Assembly: GCA_907165135.1 (NCBI GenBank)
Contig: OU015567.1
Location: 13,893,001 to 13,957,000 of the forward strand
Direction: 5' to 3'
DNA from: Oikopleura dioica
Lineage: Eukaryota > Chordata > Appendicularia > Copelata > Oikopleuridae
DNA length: 64,000 bases
The notes below the pieces were generated by a model. The model did no database searches and was not told the DNA's origin. It was given only the letters and a program-made list of their open reading frames with translations. This document shows positions 1 through 10,302 of this stretch, piece by piece. Every line of letters starts with the position of its first letter. Positions within the stretch are counted from its first letter, which is position 1. Made by a program: the position numbers and the translations under genes.

Positions 1-416
1 CATAATTTATCTCTTTCCGAAAAGGTTACTTTTTTCTCCCCAAGAGCAAGTAATTGCAACGCCTTCTTGGCATAATCATTATGGCAGTTTTTCCTCAGAT
101 AACTTAAGAACATAAAGATCAAGAAATTTTCGTCTACCAGTTAGCTTTTTACTGTTAATACATACGTAACATACCATTTTAGTGCTACAAATGGATCTTC
201 GAGACCAACAGAGTCTTCTTTAGGAGACCCTTCAGAGACAGCACATCCTTTTAGATAAACATAAGCTTCTTGCTTCAACTTGAAGTCTGTTTCTTCTTTT
301 CTGATAGCATTTTTAATCTCTTTTTTCGAAGCATCTATAGGGACTCCAAGAACGGCAGAATAATCTCTGACCTTGTCGGAATTCATTTGAAAAAATGTGT
401 CTGTTTTTTGCCACAC
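1..416 (-). CDS. J-domain-like small protein A (3' end at window edge)
   Basis: Exon 1 runs down from about 416. The start is probably the ATG at 384-386 (MNSDKVRDYSAVLGV). It reads DYSAVLGVPIDASKKEIKNA, resembling helices I-II of a DnaJ J domain, followed by a QEAYVYLKG segment that resembles helix III. The HPD loop that J domains need to stimulate Hsp70 is absent. A donor after ALK-TG (minus strand GTATGT near 176) and an acceptor TTAAG near 130 join it in phase 2 to a second exon (YLRKN...DYAKKALQLL...GEKKVTF) that reaches the window edge, where a TG at base 1 could begin a stop. It is a close paralogue of the gene at 2195-2588. Function unknown; J-like ancestry is inferred from the short motif only. 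Confidence 0.55.
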
Positions 417-522
417 TAACTTCGAGCTGTTTTTATTTTAATATTTTTCGATACAGAAAAAACATCAAAACAATTTGTCTAGAAGTGATTTATTCAAAAG
501 CAGTCTTTTTTTAGTTTATTTT

Positions 523-1790
523 CTATAGAAATGTTATCTCGAATCTCACAGTAGAATCTGTCAGGCTTCCGCTCGATTCAGTATCTTCTGTGGGGTCGAA
601 TTCTCGCTTGTATTTCACGAATTGCCGATTGCCGTCTCCCGTACTTCTCAAAACTTTTCGGTTAACGTTCTTGTTTCTGAAGAAATGGTGCTCGGTTGCC
701 ACTGCCTTGAATTTAGGAGAATAATCTAAATAGTTTACAAAACCGATAATAGGGAAGTATAAAAATTACCGCTATGTTCGATCCAAAGATAAAATGAGCC
801 ATCTGCTGTTTGAAAATCTGCAAAATTTTGGCAACCAAGATATTTCACTTTCCACTTGCCTTCTGATACCTCGTGTTCGCGATCAGACCAGAACTTTTAG
901 AGAGTTTATTAAAGACATTGATCTATTTGTTTCAATAAAATTTCTCTTTCCTGAAGCGTCATTTCTCTGTCGTCAAATTTTAGTAGCTGCAAGCACGTTT
1001 GAATCTCGCCATCGTTCATTCCATGAAAATAATTCGTCGGTAACTTCGATTTCAACTCGTTTTCAACTTTTTTCAGGTCGTTTTCAATTTTTGTCAGGTC
1101 TTCTTTCAAATGACTAAATAATAGCATTATTGCTAATCGAATACCAGAGGACCAGAGTACCCGGTACCAAAAAATGTCAGGATACCGAGCCAAAATTGAT
1201 TTTAAAGGGTATATTTGGTCAATAAATGGAGTATCCTCACACTTCAGCCGCGGAACGGACATTAGTTTTTTGATGAATCAGAAAAAATGCTTGACTTTGG
1301 TACCGGGTACTAAATTTTTGGTACCGGCACGCAAAATCTGACGCAAAATCTGACGAAAGAGCCAACTGGAGGGGCCCTTTGGTAATTCATGCAGAAAGTC
1401 TTACCATTTTAGAGTGAAAGATGGATCGAAGAATTCTGTCTCGCATTCATAATCAGACAGTTCGCACCAAGAATCGCCCGAAAACTCTTGATCACTGCTC
1501 ACTACGGGATCGACAGCAGCGGAAAATTGCTCTCCACTATCTTCATCTTCGGACCTCACTTTTTCAACAGGCTTCGCTGTTTCTTTTAGGAAATCGTAAG
1601 CCTGCTGTTTCCGTTTAAAGCTTTCCTTTTCTTTTTGAAAAGCCTCGTCAATTTCTTCCTTCGTAGCACTTTCTGAAACTCCAAGAGCGGATGAATATTC
1701 TGCGGTAAAGTCGGAATGAACTTCGATAGTAATCACACAGTGGTATTCGCCTGTTTCTTTCACAAGAAGATCAAACTTCACAACTCCCAC
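523..1790 (-). CDS. J-domain-like protein B, longer paralogue
   Basis: Exon 1 (about 1790-1400) encodes an N-terminal extension, then EYSSALGVSESATKEEIDEA, the same J-like helix I-II pattern as its neighbours, an acidic stretch and the shared DPSFTLK end with a GTAAGA donor in the same phase. The best acceptor is TTTAG near 1114, giving HLKEDLTKIENDLKKVENEL, a short coiled coil. Downstream coding follows (GKWKVKYLGCQNFADFQ..., then a 45-nt intron near 725-770, then DYSPKFKAVATEHHFFRN...) to a TAG at 523-525. The link between the coiled-coil exon and the GKWKVKY exon is not resolved, so 523-900 could be a separate transcript. The HPD motif is absent. Function unknown. Confidence 0.45.
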
Positions 1791-1877
1791 TTATAGATGT
1801 TTAAGAAAAATACAAAAACTCGTCAAAATACCGCTATTTTCGATCATAAGAGCATCGAAGTCAAACCAGCGTAGAGA

Positions 1878-2060
1878 GGGGTTATCATTCGAGCGTATGA
1901 TTCGAGCAATCTAATATCTCTAGAATCTGGGCTAGTGTTTAGGATAAGGGACTGTGAACTCTTAGGGGGGAAGTCCGGGGGCGAAGCCCCCTTGTTTAGG
2001 CCTTAGGTGGGGGGTCCCCGGGTTAGGTTTAGGGTTAGGGGCAGCTCGAATGATAACCCC
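1878..2060. mobile_element. Short foldback/MITE-like element with 17-bp inverted ends
   Basis: The ends GGGGTTATCATTCGAGC (1878-1894) and its exact reverse complement (2044-2060) bound a 183-bp segment. The interior has a GC-rich hairpin (GGGGGCGAAGCCCCC) and a stretch like TTTAGGGTTAGGGG. No coding capacity. Flanks are TAGAGA on the left and CTACTA on the right, so a target duplication is not clear. Confidence 0.6.
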
Positions 2061-2194
2061 CTACTACCCAAACCGGTATTTCTTGTGATTCCAATAATTC
2101 AGAAGATTCCATCCTGTCGCCGATAGTTCTTCATCGTCATACGCCCATAGCTTTGTCGAGATAATTATATATACATTTTTTTCATTTTCGCATA

Positions 2195-2588
2195 TTATAA
2201 TTGATCTCTTCCCGGAAAAGTAACTTTTTTCTCTCCATGAGAAAGTAATTGCAAGGCGTTCCTGGCATAATCTTTATTATGTGAATCATGCTTCTCCGTT
2301 TCTGCCAAGTTTCTTCTCAGATAACTAAACGTCAAAGGTCACCAAACTTTTGTCAACCAGTGAACTTCTAGCATACCGTGCTAGTGCTACAAATGGATCC
2401 TCGTGATCAACGGAGTCATCTTTAAGAGACTCTTCAGACACAGCACATCCTCTAAGATAAACATAAGCTTCTTGCTTCAAACTAAAGTCTGTTTCTTCTT
2501 GTCTAATAGCCTTTATAATCTCTCTCATCGAGGCATCTGTAGGGACTCCAAGAACGGCAGAATAATCGCTGGCGAGGTCGGAACTCAT
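2195..2588 (-). CDS. J-domain-like small protein C
   Basis: Two exons. Exon 1 starts at 2588 and encodes SSDLASDYSAVLGVPTDAS followed by REIIKAIRQEETDFSLKQEAYVYLRG, nearly the same as gene A. The donor is at ALA-CG with GTATGC. An intron of about 50 nt ends GTTTAG near 2337. Exon 2 reads YLRRNLAETEKHDSHNKDYA and then RNALQLLSHGEKKVTF, ending in TAA at 2195-2197. About 115 residues, soluble, no signal peptide. It resembles a J domain from which the HPD loop and flanking residues have been lost. Its close identity to gene A suggests a recent local duplication. Function unknown. Confidence 0.6.
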
Positions 2589-3004
2589 TTGAGAAAAATA
2601 AGCGTTTTTTTTTGTCTTTGGCTCGCCAACTTCAAGTTGTTTTTATTTTAAAATTTTTCGATACAGAAAAAAAACATCCAAACAGCTTGTCTAGAAGTAA
2701 TTTATTCAAAAGCAGTCAAAAGATAGTTGAGAACAGAAATGAACAGTCCGATTACTCCGATCTAAATAAGTAAATACTCATGAGGAGGTTGATTCAGAAT
2801 TCAGTTCTTTGAAGGATATTGAGGGTGTAATTTTGTTCCTTGAAGGTCGTTTGTCTTCAGATTCAGTTGATTTTCGTGACTGAAATGCAAAGTTATTGAA
2901 CCGCAGCGTGGTACACAAAATAAACCTCTGTTATCGGAGAGTCAATAGGTACTGTACTCAAGAGTCTTCTTTGATGCCTGAATTTCGGAAGAGATTTTTG
3001 AAGT

Positions 3005-4042
3005 TTATACAGCCGATAGCTCTAAAAAACTCATCATCAAATCAAACGCTATAAAGAGAACCTGGAGAAGAAGCATCAAACTATTTTTCATCGCAAAGAA
3101 AAGCCCAGAGCTTGTGTAAAAACCATGCTCAACCATGAGTACGATTCTCAGAATAAGATAAGGGACATCCAAGAAAAACAGGCCTGTTGTTATCTGTAAC
3201 ATTTCAGGACTCATGATATCTCCGGTGAGGAATCTGCTGAGTACTTTTGCTCTTGGTAAACTATCGATCTCCACGTATTTTCTCGATGAATCTAACGAAA
3301 ACTTCGGATAATATCAATCGATAACTTATACCTTCTTTCATAAGAACATCATTAGGAACTTCAAATCCAAAAATTATCAGCGACAAACTCCACAAAGCAA
3401 GAATTGAATAAACAGCTACTTCATTGACACCTAGATTTTCATCGCCTAGGGACTCCAAGAGCTCTAGAATATCGGCACCAACGGCAAGGTTTCCAACCAA
3501 AATCGCACTGAAGTGGTGAAATCAAAATTCTTCGTAAAAAGTACCTAAAGTAATCCCCATCTTGATCATCATTCTTCGGAGCAAGCCATCTTCCAATAAC
3601 CAGCGCGAATATCAGAATCTGCTCAAGAAACAACACCATATCAGGAGCCTTTTCAAGTCTCAAATCTTAATGAACAAGAAAATGATCAATTTTGAAACCC
3701 TCTCCTCAAAAGAGATTCCTCCAATTTGCGCCATCACTCCCGGCGGCGAGTACTCAAGCTTCAAAACGCGTTTCTCGAGAAGTTCGCCTTCCATGAGCCA
3801 GATACAAGGCACTGCGGCAGACAACATGGCCAAATTCATTGTGACAAGCCATCTGATTTCGTTGCCTTTTCGGATGAATATTGCATGCCAGAACTCAAAG
3901 ACAAAGCCAAGAAGACCAGTGAAAAGTAGAAAAATTGTGTTCCGGTCTTTTCGGCTTTGAAATGGTAGAATCAGATATGTCTGGTAGACGGTGAAGATTA
4001 TGTACGCCAAATATAGTATTCTTGCCGATAGAGCATTTCTTC
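3005..4042 (-). CDS. TMEM26-like: TMEM26-like multi-pass membrane protein
   Basis: Four exon pieces resemble vertebrate TMEM26 in order. They are RNALSARILYLAYIIFTVYQ with NTIFLLFTGLLGFVFEFW (about 4040-3690), LFLEQILIFALVIGRWLAP (3650-3560), VGADILELLESLGDENLGV with YSILALWSLSLIIFGFEV (3490-3300), and DVPYLILRIVLMVEHGFYT with FFAMKNSLMLLLQVLFIAFD (3200-3010). The GRWL-P and ADILE motifs and the hydrophobic segments match the TMEM26 pattern. TMEM26 is a poorly understood plasma-membrane protein. The initiating exon was not found, and the splice near 3660-3690 does not fit a simple GT/AG phase, so that boundary is uncertain. Confidence 0.7.
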
Positions 4043-4550
4043 AAGAACATAAGGAAAATCTTGATCACCCAAAACTTACATGAGTCTTTTATGTTTTCTG
4101 TAAAACCCGATGATGGAAGACATGACATTCTGATTTCTGAGTGAGCATCGTTGACCACTGCAGGGTTTGAGTGATCTTAAAGATAGCCAAAGATTCTGAA
4201 GAAATCCCATTTCAAATGTCTTTCTCTGTCTGGTATCTTTTATTTTCGAACTGCCCCAGCTACCGCTCTCCCAGCCATACTAATGAGCCTCCAACTAAGA
4301 AAACATTTTTACGCTCGCACAATTCAAAAGTTTTTAATCCAACAATCAGACCATCTGACTGTGGACTTTATTTTCAAAAAAACGGCATAACCCGTGAGTA
4401 GCATGGAGTTCGTGGAATGTTTTCACAGTTTTGTAAATTAGCTTATGGAATTTTTTGTTCAGTAAAACACTTTTTGAAATAAATGACGATGTGACAATAG
4501 TGATACTATTTATGTCTAATATTTTAGAAAAAATCACTGGTGATAAACGT

Positions 4551-5883
4551 TTAAGGGATCAACCCCCGATTTGGCCAACTTTGACCTCTATCTACTTTTT
4601 TTAGAGCTTAGGACGAAATAAATCGAAATTTACGTGCTGGATAAAAATTTTTCAAATAGAGTTAATTTTGCTTTTATCGGATTCAGCGTGCTCGAAAACC
4701 TAGGAAAAAATTGTACTTTTTGACTTCTGTCGTGAAATAGCGATAAGCGCGGCACTTCAAAAGTGAAAAAAATGTCACTTTTGGAAACAGATTTCTAGCG
4801 ATGCGTCATTGATATTAAAATTCTAATCGTACAGACTTTTAGATAATTGTCTAATCTAGTTGGCACTTTTTTAAAATCTTTAAAAAGTTAATGTTTACCC
4901 TACTGATTACCCTACTCATACTAATGAGGCCGGGCGTACTGGGTGATCATCATCGCCCGAAAAGTAGGGTAAACATTAACTTTTAAAGATTTTAAAAAGT
5001 GCCAACTAGATTAGACAATTATCTAAAAGTCTGTACGATTAGAATTTTAATATCAATGACGCATCGCTAGAAATCTGTTTCCAAAAGTGACATACTTTTC
5101 ACTTTTGAAGTGCCGCGCTTATCGCTATTTCACGCCAGAAGTCAAAAAGTACAATTTTTCCTAGGTTTTCGAGCACGCTGAATCCGATAAAAGCAAAATT
5201 AACTCTATTTGAAAAATTTTTATCCAGCACGTAAATTTCGATTTATTTCGTCCTTACGTAGGAAGCTGATTTTGGGCGCATTAGAAAGCCCGCTTCGAAA
5301 GGAGCAAATTCTGGTAGAATCAGCTTGCCAGCATAACATTCGCTTATGCATTACAGGCCGTCAAAGTGATTAACTTTTTGAAAAATGGCCATTTTAGGTC
5401 ATTTTCAAATGGTATCTACTTTTTTTTGGGCTTTGGGATTCAAAATCTTTTTGGTTTATCTAAAAGTATACACGCTAATCTCTATTTTTTGGTAGAATCA
5501 ACATGATCAGATAAGTGAATAAAAAAATTCTAGTTGTAAAACATTTTGAAACCATTTTTGGCGTTATTTGGGTGTTAGAATGCTCTCTAGCGCCAACAAT
5601 TGGCGGAAAATTCTTGTGCGTTTATTATATTCGTAATCTGCACATTCTAAGCTTTCGAAAGAGCCCTTGTTTGTGTTATTTCGATGACATGGAAAAATCG
5701 AAAAAATTTCGATTTTCACAATTTACATGCATTTTCCCGAACTTTGGGAGCCAAAATTTCGGGGATGCATTTATGTAAAGGGGTACTATCATATATCAAA
5801 ATGATCCTCAGAACACGAGGAATCTAATCATAGGCAATAATGACCGTTGCCAAAATTTTGAAAAATCGGGGGTGATCCCTTAA
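4551..5883. mobile_element. TTAA-flanked non-autonomous DNA transposon
   Basis: The left end TTAAGGGATCAACCCCCGATTT (from 4551) mirrors the right end AAATCGGGGGTGATCCCTTAA (to 5883), apart from one indel. TTAA lies at both outer borders, the target duplication typical of piggyBac-class elements. The TIR begins GGG rather than the usual CCC, so the superfamily assignment is tentative. No transposase ORF is present. A large palindrome occupies 4610-5255. The segment 4583-4616 resembles 5399-5430, so the palindrome may be a later nested insertion. Confidence 0.6.
4610..5255. repeat. Near-perfect 295-bp-arm palindrome
   Basis: The left arm 4610-4904 and right arm 4963-5255 are reverse complements with only a handful of mismatches, separated by a 58-nt loop. 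Landmarks include AGGACGAAATAAATCG at the outer ends and GTTTACCCTACT at the inner ends. If transcribed it would fold into a long double-stranded RNA. It contains no ORF of note. Confidence 0.85.
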
Positions 5884-6126
5884 TAAGAAATCGGGGACCC
5901 CCTTCGACTTTTGTCAAAAATCAAATTTCAGATTTTTAAAATTTTAGCCCCGGATTCCGATTCCTCATGTAAAACAACGATTAAAACCTCCATGCTTTTG
6001 GGTCTCATCTCGACTTAGGCCGCACAAAATCGCATTTGAAAATTTTCAAGCTCTTGAAAATCTTACTTTTCAGGGCAAATCTACTGTAACAGTAAAATGC
6101 TTCGATTTGAGGGCCTCGAGGGTCAA

Positions 6127-6565
6127 TACTGAAAATGGCACCAATGGCACGAATTTGCTGAAAATCAAAAAGGAAAATTCACTATTCTTATCTGGATCTG
6201 GTTTTCCCCGACGGGTCGCAACGATTTTGTTCGTTCACAAAAATCATCAAAATATACAATATTAATAATATTATTATAATATTATTATATTGTCAATATA
6301 TCAATTTAAAAATCCAATTCCATTTATAATTCTACTGATGTACCCTAGCCTTTTATTGTTTTTTTATAAGCAATGCTTTTTCTCCTATGGAGAGTATTCG
6401 TGGTTCTAATTTGTCAAAGAAATCGCTCGCTCCGCGGGTTTAGGAAACTCAAGGGTGGAAAAACAATAACAAAAGAGTTTCTAGAATTTTACTGAAAATG
6501 GCACGATGAAAAAACATGTTTTCGTGCCATTCGTGACATTCGTGCCATTCGTGCCATTTTCAGTA
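6127..6565. mobile_element. TA-flanked MITE with CTGAAAATGGCAC ends
   Basis: The left end TACTGAAAATGGCACCAATG (6127 onward) and the right end, whose reverse complement is TACTGAAAATGGCACGAATG (to 6565), form inverted repeats bordered by TA, as in Tc1/mariner-type MITEs. A third copy of the motif occurs at about 6489, and the right end carries repeats of ATTCGTGCC. The interior has an AT-rich palindromic stretch (6245-6300). There is no transposase. GGCCTCGAG also lies just outside both ends. Confidence 0.55.
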
Positions 6566-7034
6566 CTGTCGGCCTCGAGCGCTGTCTATAATCTGCTCTT
6601 TTTACCTTGGCACATTTTTCTGGACTATATTTGAGCAGACAGTACCGGAACTTTCTTGTTTAGGGTCAGGCTTATGTGAGTTATGGTCAGATTAAATTAT
6701 TCTCGGTCTCAGAATCAAAATCTACAAAAAACACAAGGGGGAGAACCCCTCGAAAAACCGACCAATAAAAATAATTTTCTCGGTCTAAAATTAAGACTAC
6801 GAAGTCGCTCAGGTCAAAATCTTAAACAACAGTTAACCCTGATGAACTGAGAACTATTAACTTCGATTTTTTTTTAAATATTGATGTATTTGCGAAAGAA
6901 ATATAAAAGGAGTCTATATATCTTCCTTTATTTCTTTGTTTAGATAGTTCAAACTTACTTTTTCGGAATATCTGTAGACAGATGCTCTTTCCCAGCTAGT
7001 TTTTGCCGCTTCGAATTCTTAAATTTCATCAAAA
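6566..7034. other. Intergenic region upstream of the beta-lactamase-like gene
   Basis: AT-rich, with no ORF or repeat recognised. TATAAAAGG at about 6902 could be the TATA element of the following gene (ATG at 7035). Confidence 0.35.
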
Positions 7035-9823
7035 ATGAAAGCGCTTCTATCGCTTTTTCTTTTTGTTCAGAGTTATGATATTATTGAACTAGAGAAGAAT
7101 TTAGATATTCTTGTTGATTCCCTTCTTGCATCAAATGCGATTCCAGGATTATCACTCGCCGTGGTTGATCTTCGAAATGAAAACTTCATCACAAAAGGAT
7201 ATGGAAAACGTCGTGTCGATCAGGAAGATCCTGTTTCTGAGGAAACTTTGTTCTGCCTCGCTTCAAATTCGAAACTTTTCACCGGAGTCTACTCTGCGTT
7301 AATCGAAAAGTACACTGGCATTTCTCTTGACACACGAGTCAACGATATTCCGGAGCTTCGTGAAGACAAAGACATTTTTCTCATTCTTAATTCTTGCTCG
7401 CTTAGTCAAGAAGTCACACTCAGAGATTTCCTTTCCCATAGAACTGGGACTAAAGTAGAGTTCGGAATGGTAGTCCTACATGAAAATCTCTAAAATTTCG
7501 AACTCAGAGCAAAGATGATTCGCCTACCCTGACACTTGGATGCGATATCGATACACGTGAGATTTTTGCTTCTCGTTCTCGTTATTTGGAACAAATAAGC
7601 CCTTTTCGATCCAGATACCGATATAGTAACTCTGGCTATACACTTGCGGGTTTTGTTGCGGAAAAACTCTGCAGTACTTCATCTTCTTGCAAAAGTCGCT
7701 TTGGCACAGAGTGGAAAGATGGAATTCAAGAGATTTTCAATATGGCGCAAATGAACTCTTCAGTTGTGGCTCAGGACCTGATACGAAACTTTTCATTTTA
7801 TGACGAATTGACTGCTCGATCGACTTTAGTGGATTGGCAAGGGAATCAGCATCCGAATGAAATAGGAATGGCTTCAATTAATAGAAAAGACTAAATGAGT
7901 CATTTAAAATGACCCCTCCGTCAAGTGAAAATGACTTTTTCAAACACAGATATCGGGCTGATCCCCTTAAGATTTTTAAATATTTTTTGATTATTTTGTA
8001 GCGAGGTAGTTGCTAAAGGGAACCAGAAGGAAAACAAGCTCATAGGCCTCTTAAGGGTGTCGCAACGATAAGTTAAAGTGAAAATATTTTTCAAACATGG
8101 ATATCATAAAGATCTCCTTAACTGATAATAATTTTTCTATGTTGAAAATTTAGCTGAGATTCTTGTCGAGGGCACAGCATCAAGTATATGATGATATCTT
8201 AAGGGTGTCACTAAGAAAAAAGGGTTTGAAGATTGGTGATCGGCTGAAAAATGGGCAAATTTAGCTAAAAAAAGTCCGAAAATCGTGATTTTTAAGTCGA
8301 TTCTGAAAGTCAAAGAGTCGAAATAGAATTTAACGACAATAAAGAAAAATGATCCTCAGAACTCAGAGAATCGATTCCCAAAAATCGTCAAACATGACGG
8401 GGAGGGGGAGCGGTCCTTAAATATCTTAAGATAAATTCAAAAATATGCCATTTTTAAGAGGTACTCTCAAGATCAAAGGCGATGGAACCAAGTTACGGCG
8501 TTATTTCAAACAGCAAGGACATGGCCCGCTGGATTGAGTTTATTCTCGGATCTCCGATAACCGCCAATCTAAGACTTGATCAGGACGGAATTCCCTGTAC
8601 AGGTTGTAGAAAATACTTTTCCATGGGTCAAGGACACAGTTGCAAATTATAGAGATTCTTTTAAAGTTACAGAAAACGCTAAGAAAGACATTTGAATAAC
8701 AGAATTTCTTTTCGAATAAAAATTTGTAGCTTTCAACAAGAGTCGGAACCAACAGATACAGAAGTCGTTTATGCTTTAGGAACGCGCACTGGCACTTACA
8801 GAGATTATCGCAAGTGGGTTCATTCTGGTGCCTTTGGCGGGTATAACTCTTATCTATACATGCTGCCTGATATTAAAATTGGTGTATTTACTGCTGTTAA
8901 CGGTGGTGGAGATACTTATGGAGCTATGAGAAAAGTGATTTACCACGGGCTTGACACAATGCTTGGACTTAAACCCAGCTTACCAGATATGCAGCAAGTA
9001 AATTCAATAGACGAAGAGAACCAGAAGAGTCAGAACAATTCAATTCGATTGCAGGCTCATCCGGAACTAAAAGAACCAGTTCTTTACCAACCAAAATCTC
9101 TAAAGCCTGAGTTTCAAAATCTTATTGGCTCTTATTATCATCCTCTTCTTGGAGAAATGATTATTTCAATAAAAAATCGACGATCTTGTCAAACGCTTGA
9201 AGTATATGAAAGTCTCTACGTTAAGATTGGAAAGCTTGGAACGGGATGGATCGAGAACTTAGGTATAGAACTAAGACATTAAGAATTATAAGCATTCAAA
9301 CAATAGAAAATAATGAAGAAGGGAGATTTTGATTGCAAATAAATAAATTATTCAGCATTTTATGACAGTGGCTTGATAAACGAAAAATATATGTATCCCT
9401 TATCAATTGATCCGACTGAGAACGAGCAATGTTGTGTTGGAATTCGATGCAATGTGACTTTGTTTTTAAGTTTTCATCTTTTTAAAAAGCATTCAGGAGG
9501 TGCAGAAAATCATTCCTGGAGTTTATCCACTAGTGAAAGATAACGACAACCCAGCTTTAGATTCGTGGACTGATGTCGACTTCATTTGGAACAGTTCGGG
9601 TAGACATCGAGAACTTTTTATAAATTTTCGAGAACTTAAACAATTTTTTTAAGTTTGGTACGTATCTGACTATAGTCCAGTCTTTTCTTTTGAAAAAAAC
9701 TCTTCTGGCGAATTCACGATTGTATTTCGCCGTGGATCGTGGACCTCTGAATCTTACTCTTTTACTCGAAATCACGATTATGATTTCAAGTGGACTGACA
9801 AATGTAACCTTAATTCTGAATAA
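7035..9823 (+). CDS. Serine beta-lactamase-like secreted protein (PF00144 type)
   Basis: Exon 1 (7035-7454) encodes a hydrophobic signal-like start (MKALLSLFLFVQS) and the SxxK catalytic motif (SNSK in CLASNSKLFTG). A 53-bp GT-AG intron follows (7455-7507). Exon 2 (7508 to about 7890) carries the second motif, YSN in YRYSNSGYTLAGF. A repeat-filled intron precedes an exon with SYGVISNSKDMARWIEFIL (about 8474-8590). A later exon contains HSG (KWVHSGAFGGYN), the third class-C-type motif. Further exons encode KPEFQNLIGSYYHPLLGEM, IIPGVYPLVKDNDNPALDSW and a last exon ending DFKWTDKCNLNSE with TAA at 9821-9823. Animal relatives are LACTB-type hydrolases of unclear substrate. The splice near 8590-8730 is unresolved. 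Confidence 0.75.
7895..8473. repeat. Repeat-rich intron of the beta-lactamase-like gene
   Basis: Two diverged direct repeats are visible: 7921-7976 and 8072-8128, both containing GTGAAAAT...TTTTTCAAACA followed by a GATATC segment. TTAAGGGTGTC occurs at about 8050 and again at 8198. The latter lies just inside the start of the tandemly duplicated unit (8185). No coding sequence. Confidence 0.5.
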
Positions 9824-10302
9824 AACTTGGTCACCAAGTCTCTTCCATTCGAGTAACTTAAAATATTGAGGTCAGGATTTTGCTCCGCAGAAGTCAATTT
9901 CATTTATCGCACTAGCGTAACGTTCTATCAAATATTTATAAGCTTCACTGTAACAATAAACAATAATTTCATCAAAGATAACATGACTCATGTTACATGA
10001 GATACTATCTATTAGGTCTGCCCAATAAGGGAATCTGGCTTTTAAAAAAAAGATCATCCTTTCTTTGCCCGGAGCGAGCAAAACAAGAGTTTTGCGCACT
10101 CAGAAAATTAACCGACGAAGCCAATCAGCGCCGCGAGCGTAAATTAGGGCGCACGCAGAAAAGTTAGGAGAGGAAATTTTGAGGCGCGCGGAAAAGTTAA
10201 GCGGCGTAAATTTGGGGGGTTTTGAACAAATCAGGAAGAGTAAATTACGGAAAATGTACCGAGGAATGCGCGAAAATTTGGGGGTGGGGTATGTTATATG
10301 AT
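8185..10302 (+). repeat. Tandem duplication unit, copy 1
   Basis: This ~2.1-kb unit begins TATATGATGATATCTTAAGG and ends GGGTATGTTATATGAT. It is repeated at 13238-15346 and, in part, at 15347-17698 with few differences. It contains the 3' exons of the beta-lactamase-like gene plus a ~470-bp tail (9833-10302) absent from copy 3. The same 8 bp, TATATGAT, occurs at every unit border. Confidence 0.85.
9872..10099 (-). CDS. Possible ORF in the duplicated tail, unknown
   Basis: An open frame of about 70 codons (KARFPYWADLIDSIS..., FDEIIVYCYSEAYKYLIERY) is repeated in copy 2 at 14925-15176, where an A-tract difference shifts the upstream frame but leaves this part unchanged. Its composition is protein-like, but no family or splice partner was recognised. 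It could be a 3' exon fragment carried in by the duplication. Confidence 0.2.
   Translation of the reverse strand: MRKTLVLLAPGKERMIFFLKARFPYWADLIDSISCNMSHVIFDEIIVYCYSEAYKYLIERYASAINEIDFCGAKS

Noticed and set aside
2024-2041. Telomere-like TTTAGGGTTAGGGG
   Set aside because: Only one or two units inside a small inverted-repeat element; not a telomeric array.
8540-8752. 70-codon minus-strand ORF repeated in all three copies (also 13592-13804 and 15701-15913)
   Set aside because: It is antisense to the beta-lactamase-like exons and is repeated only because the DNA is duplicated.
7035-9823. Recent bacterial transfer of a beta-lactamase
   Set aside because: The gene has introns, a eukaryote-like signal exon and the local base composition; animal LACTB-type families have the same SxxK/YxN/HxG motifs.
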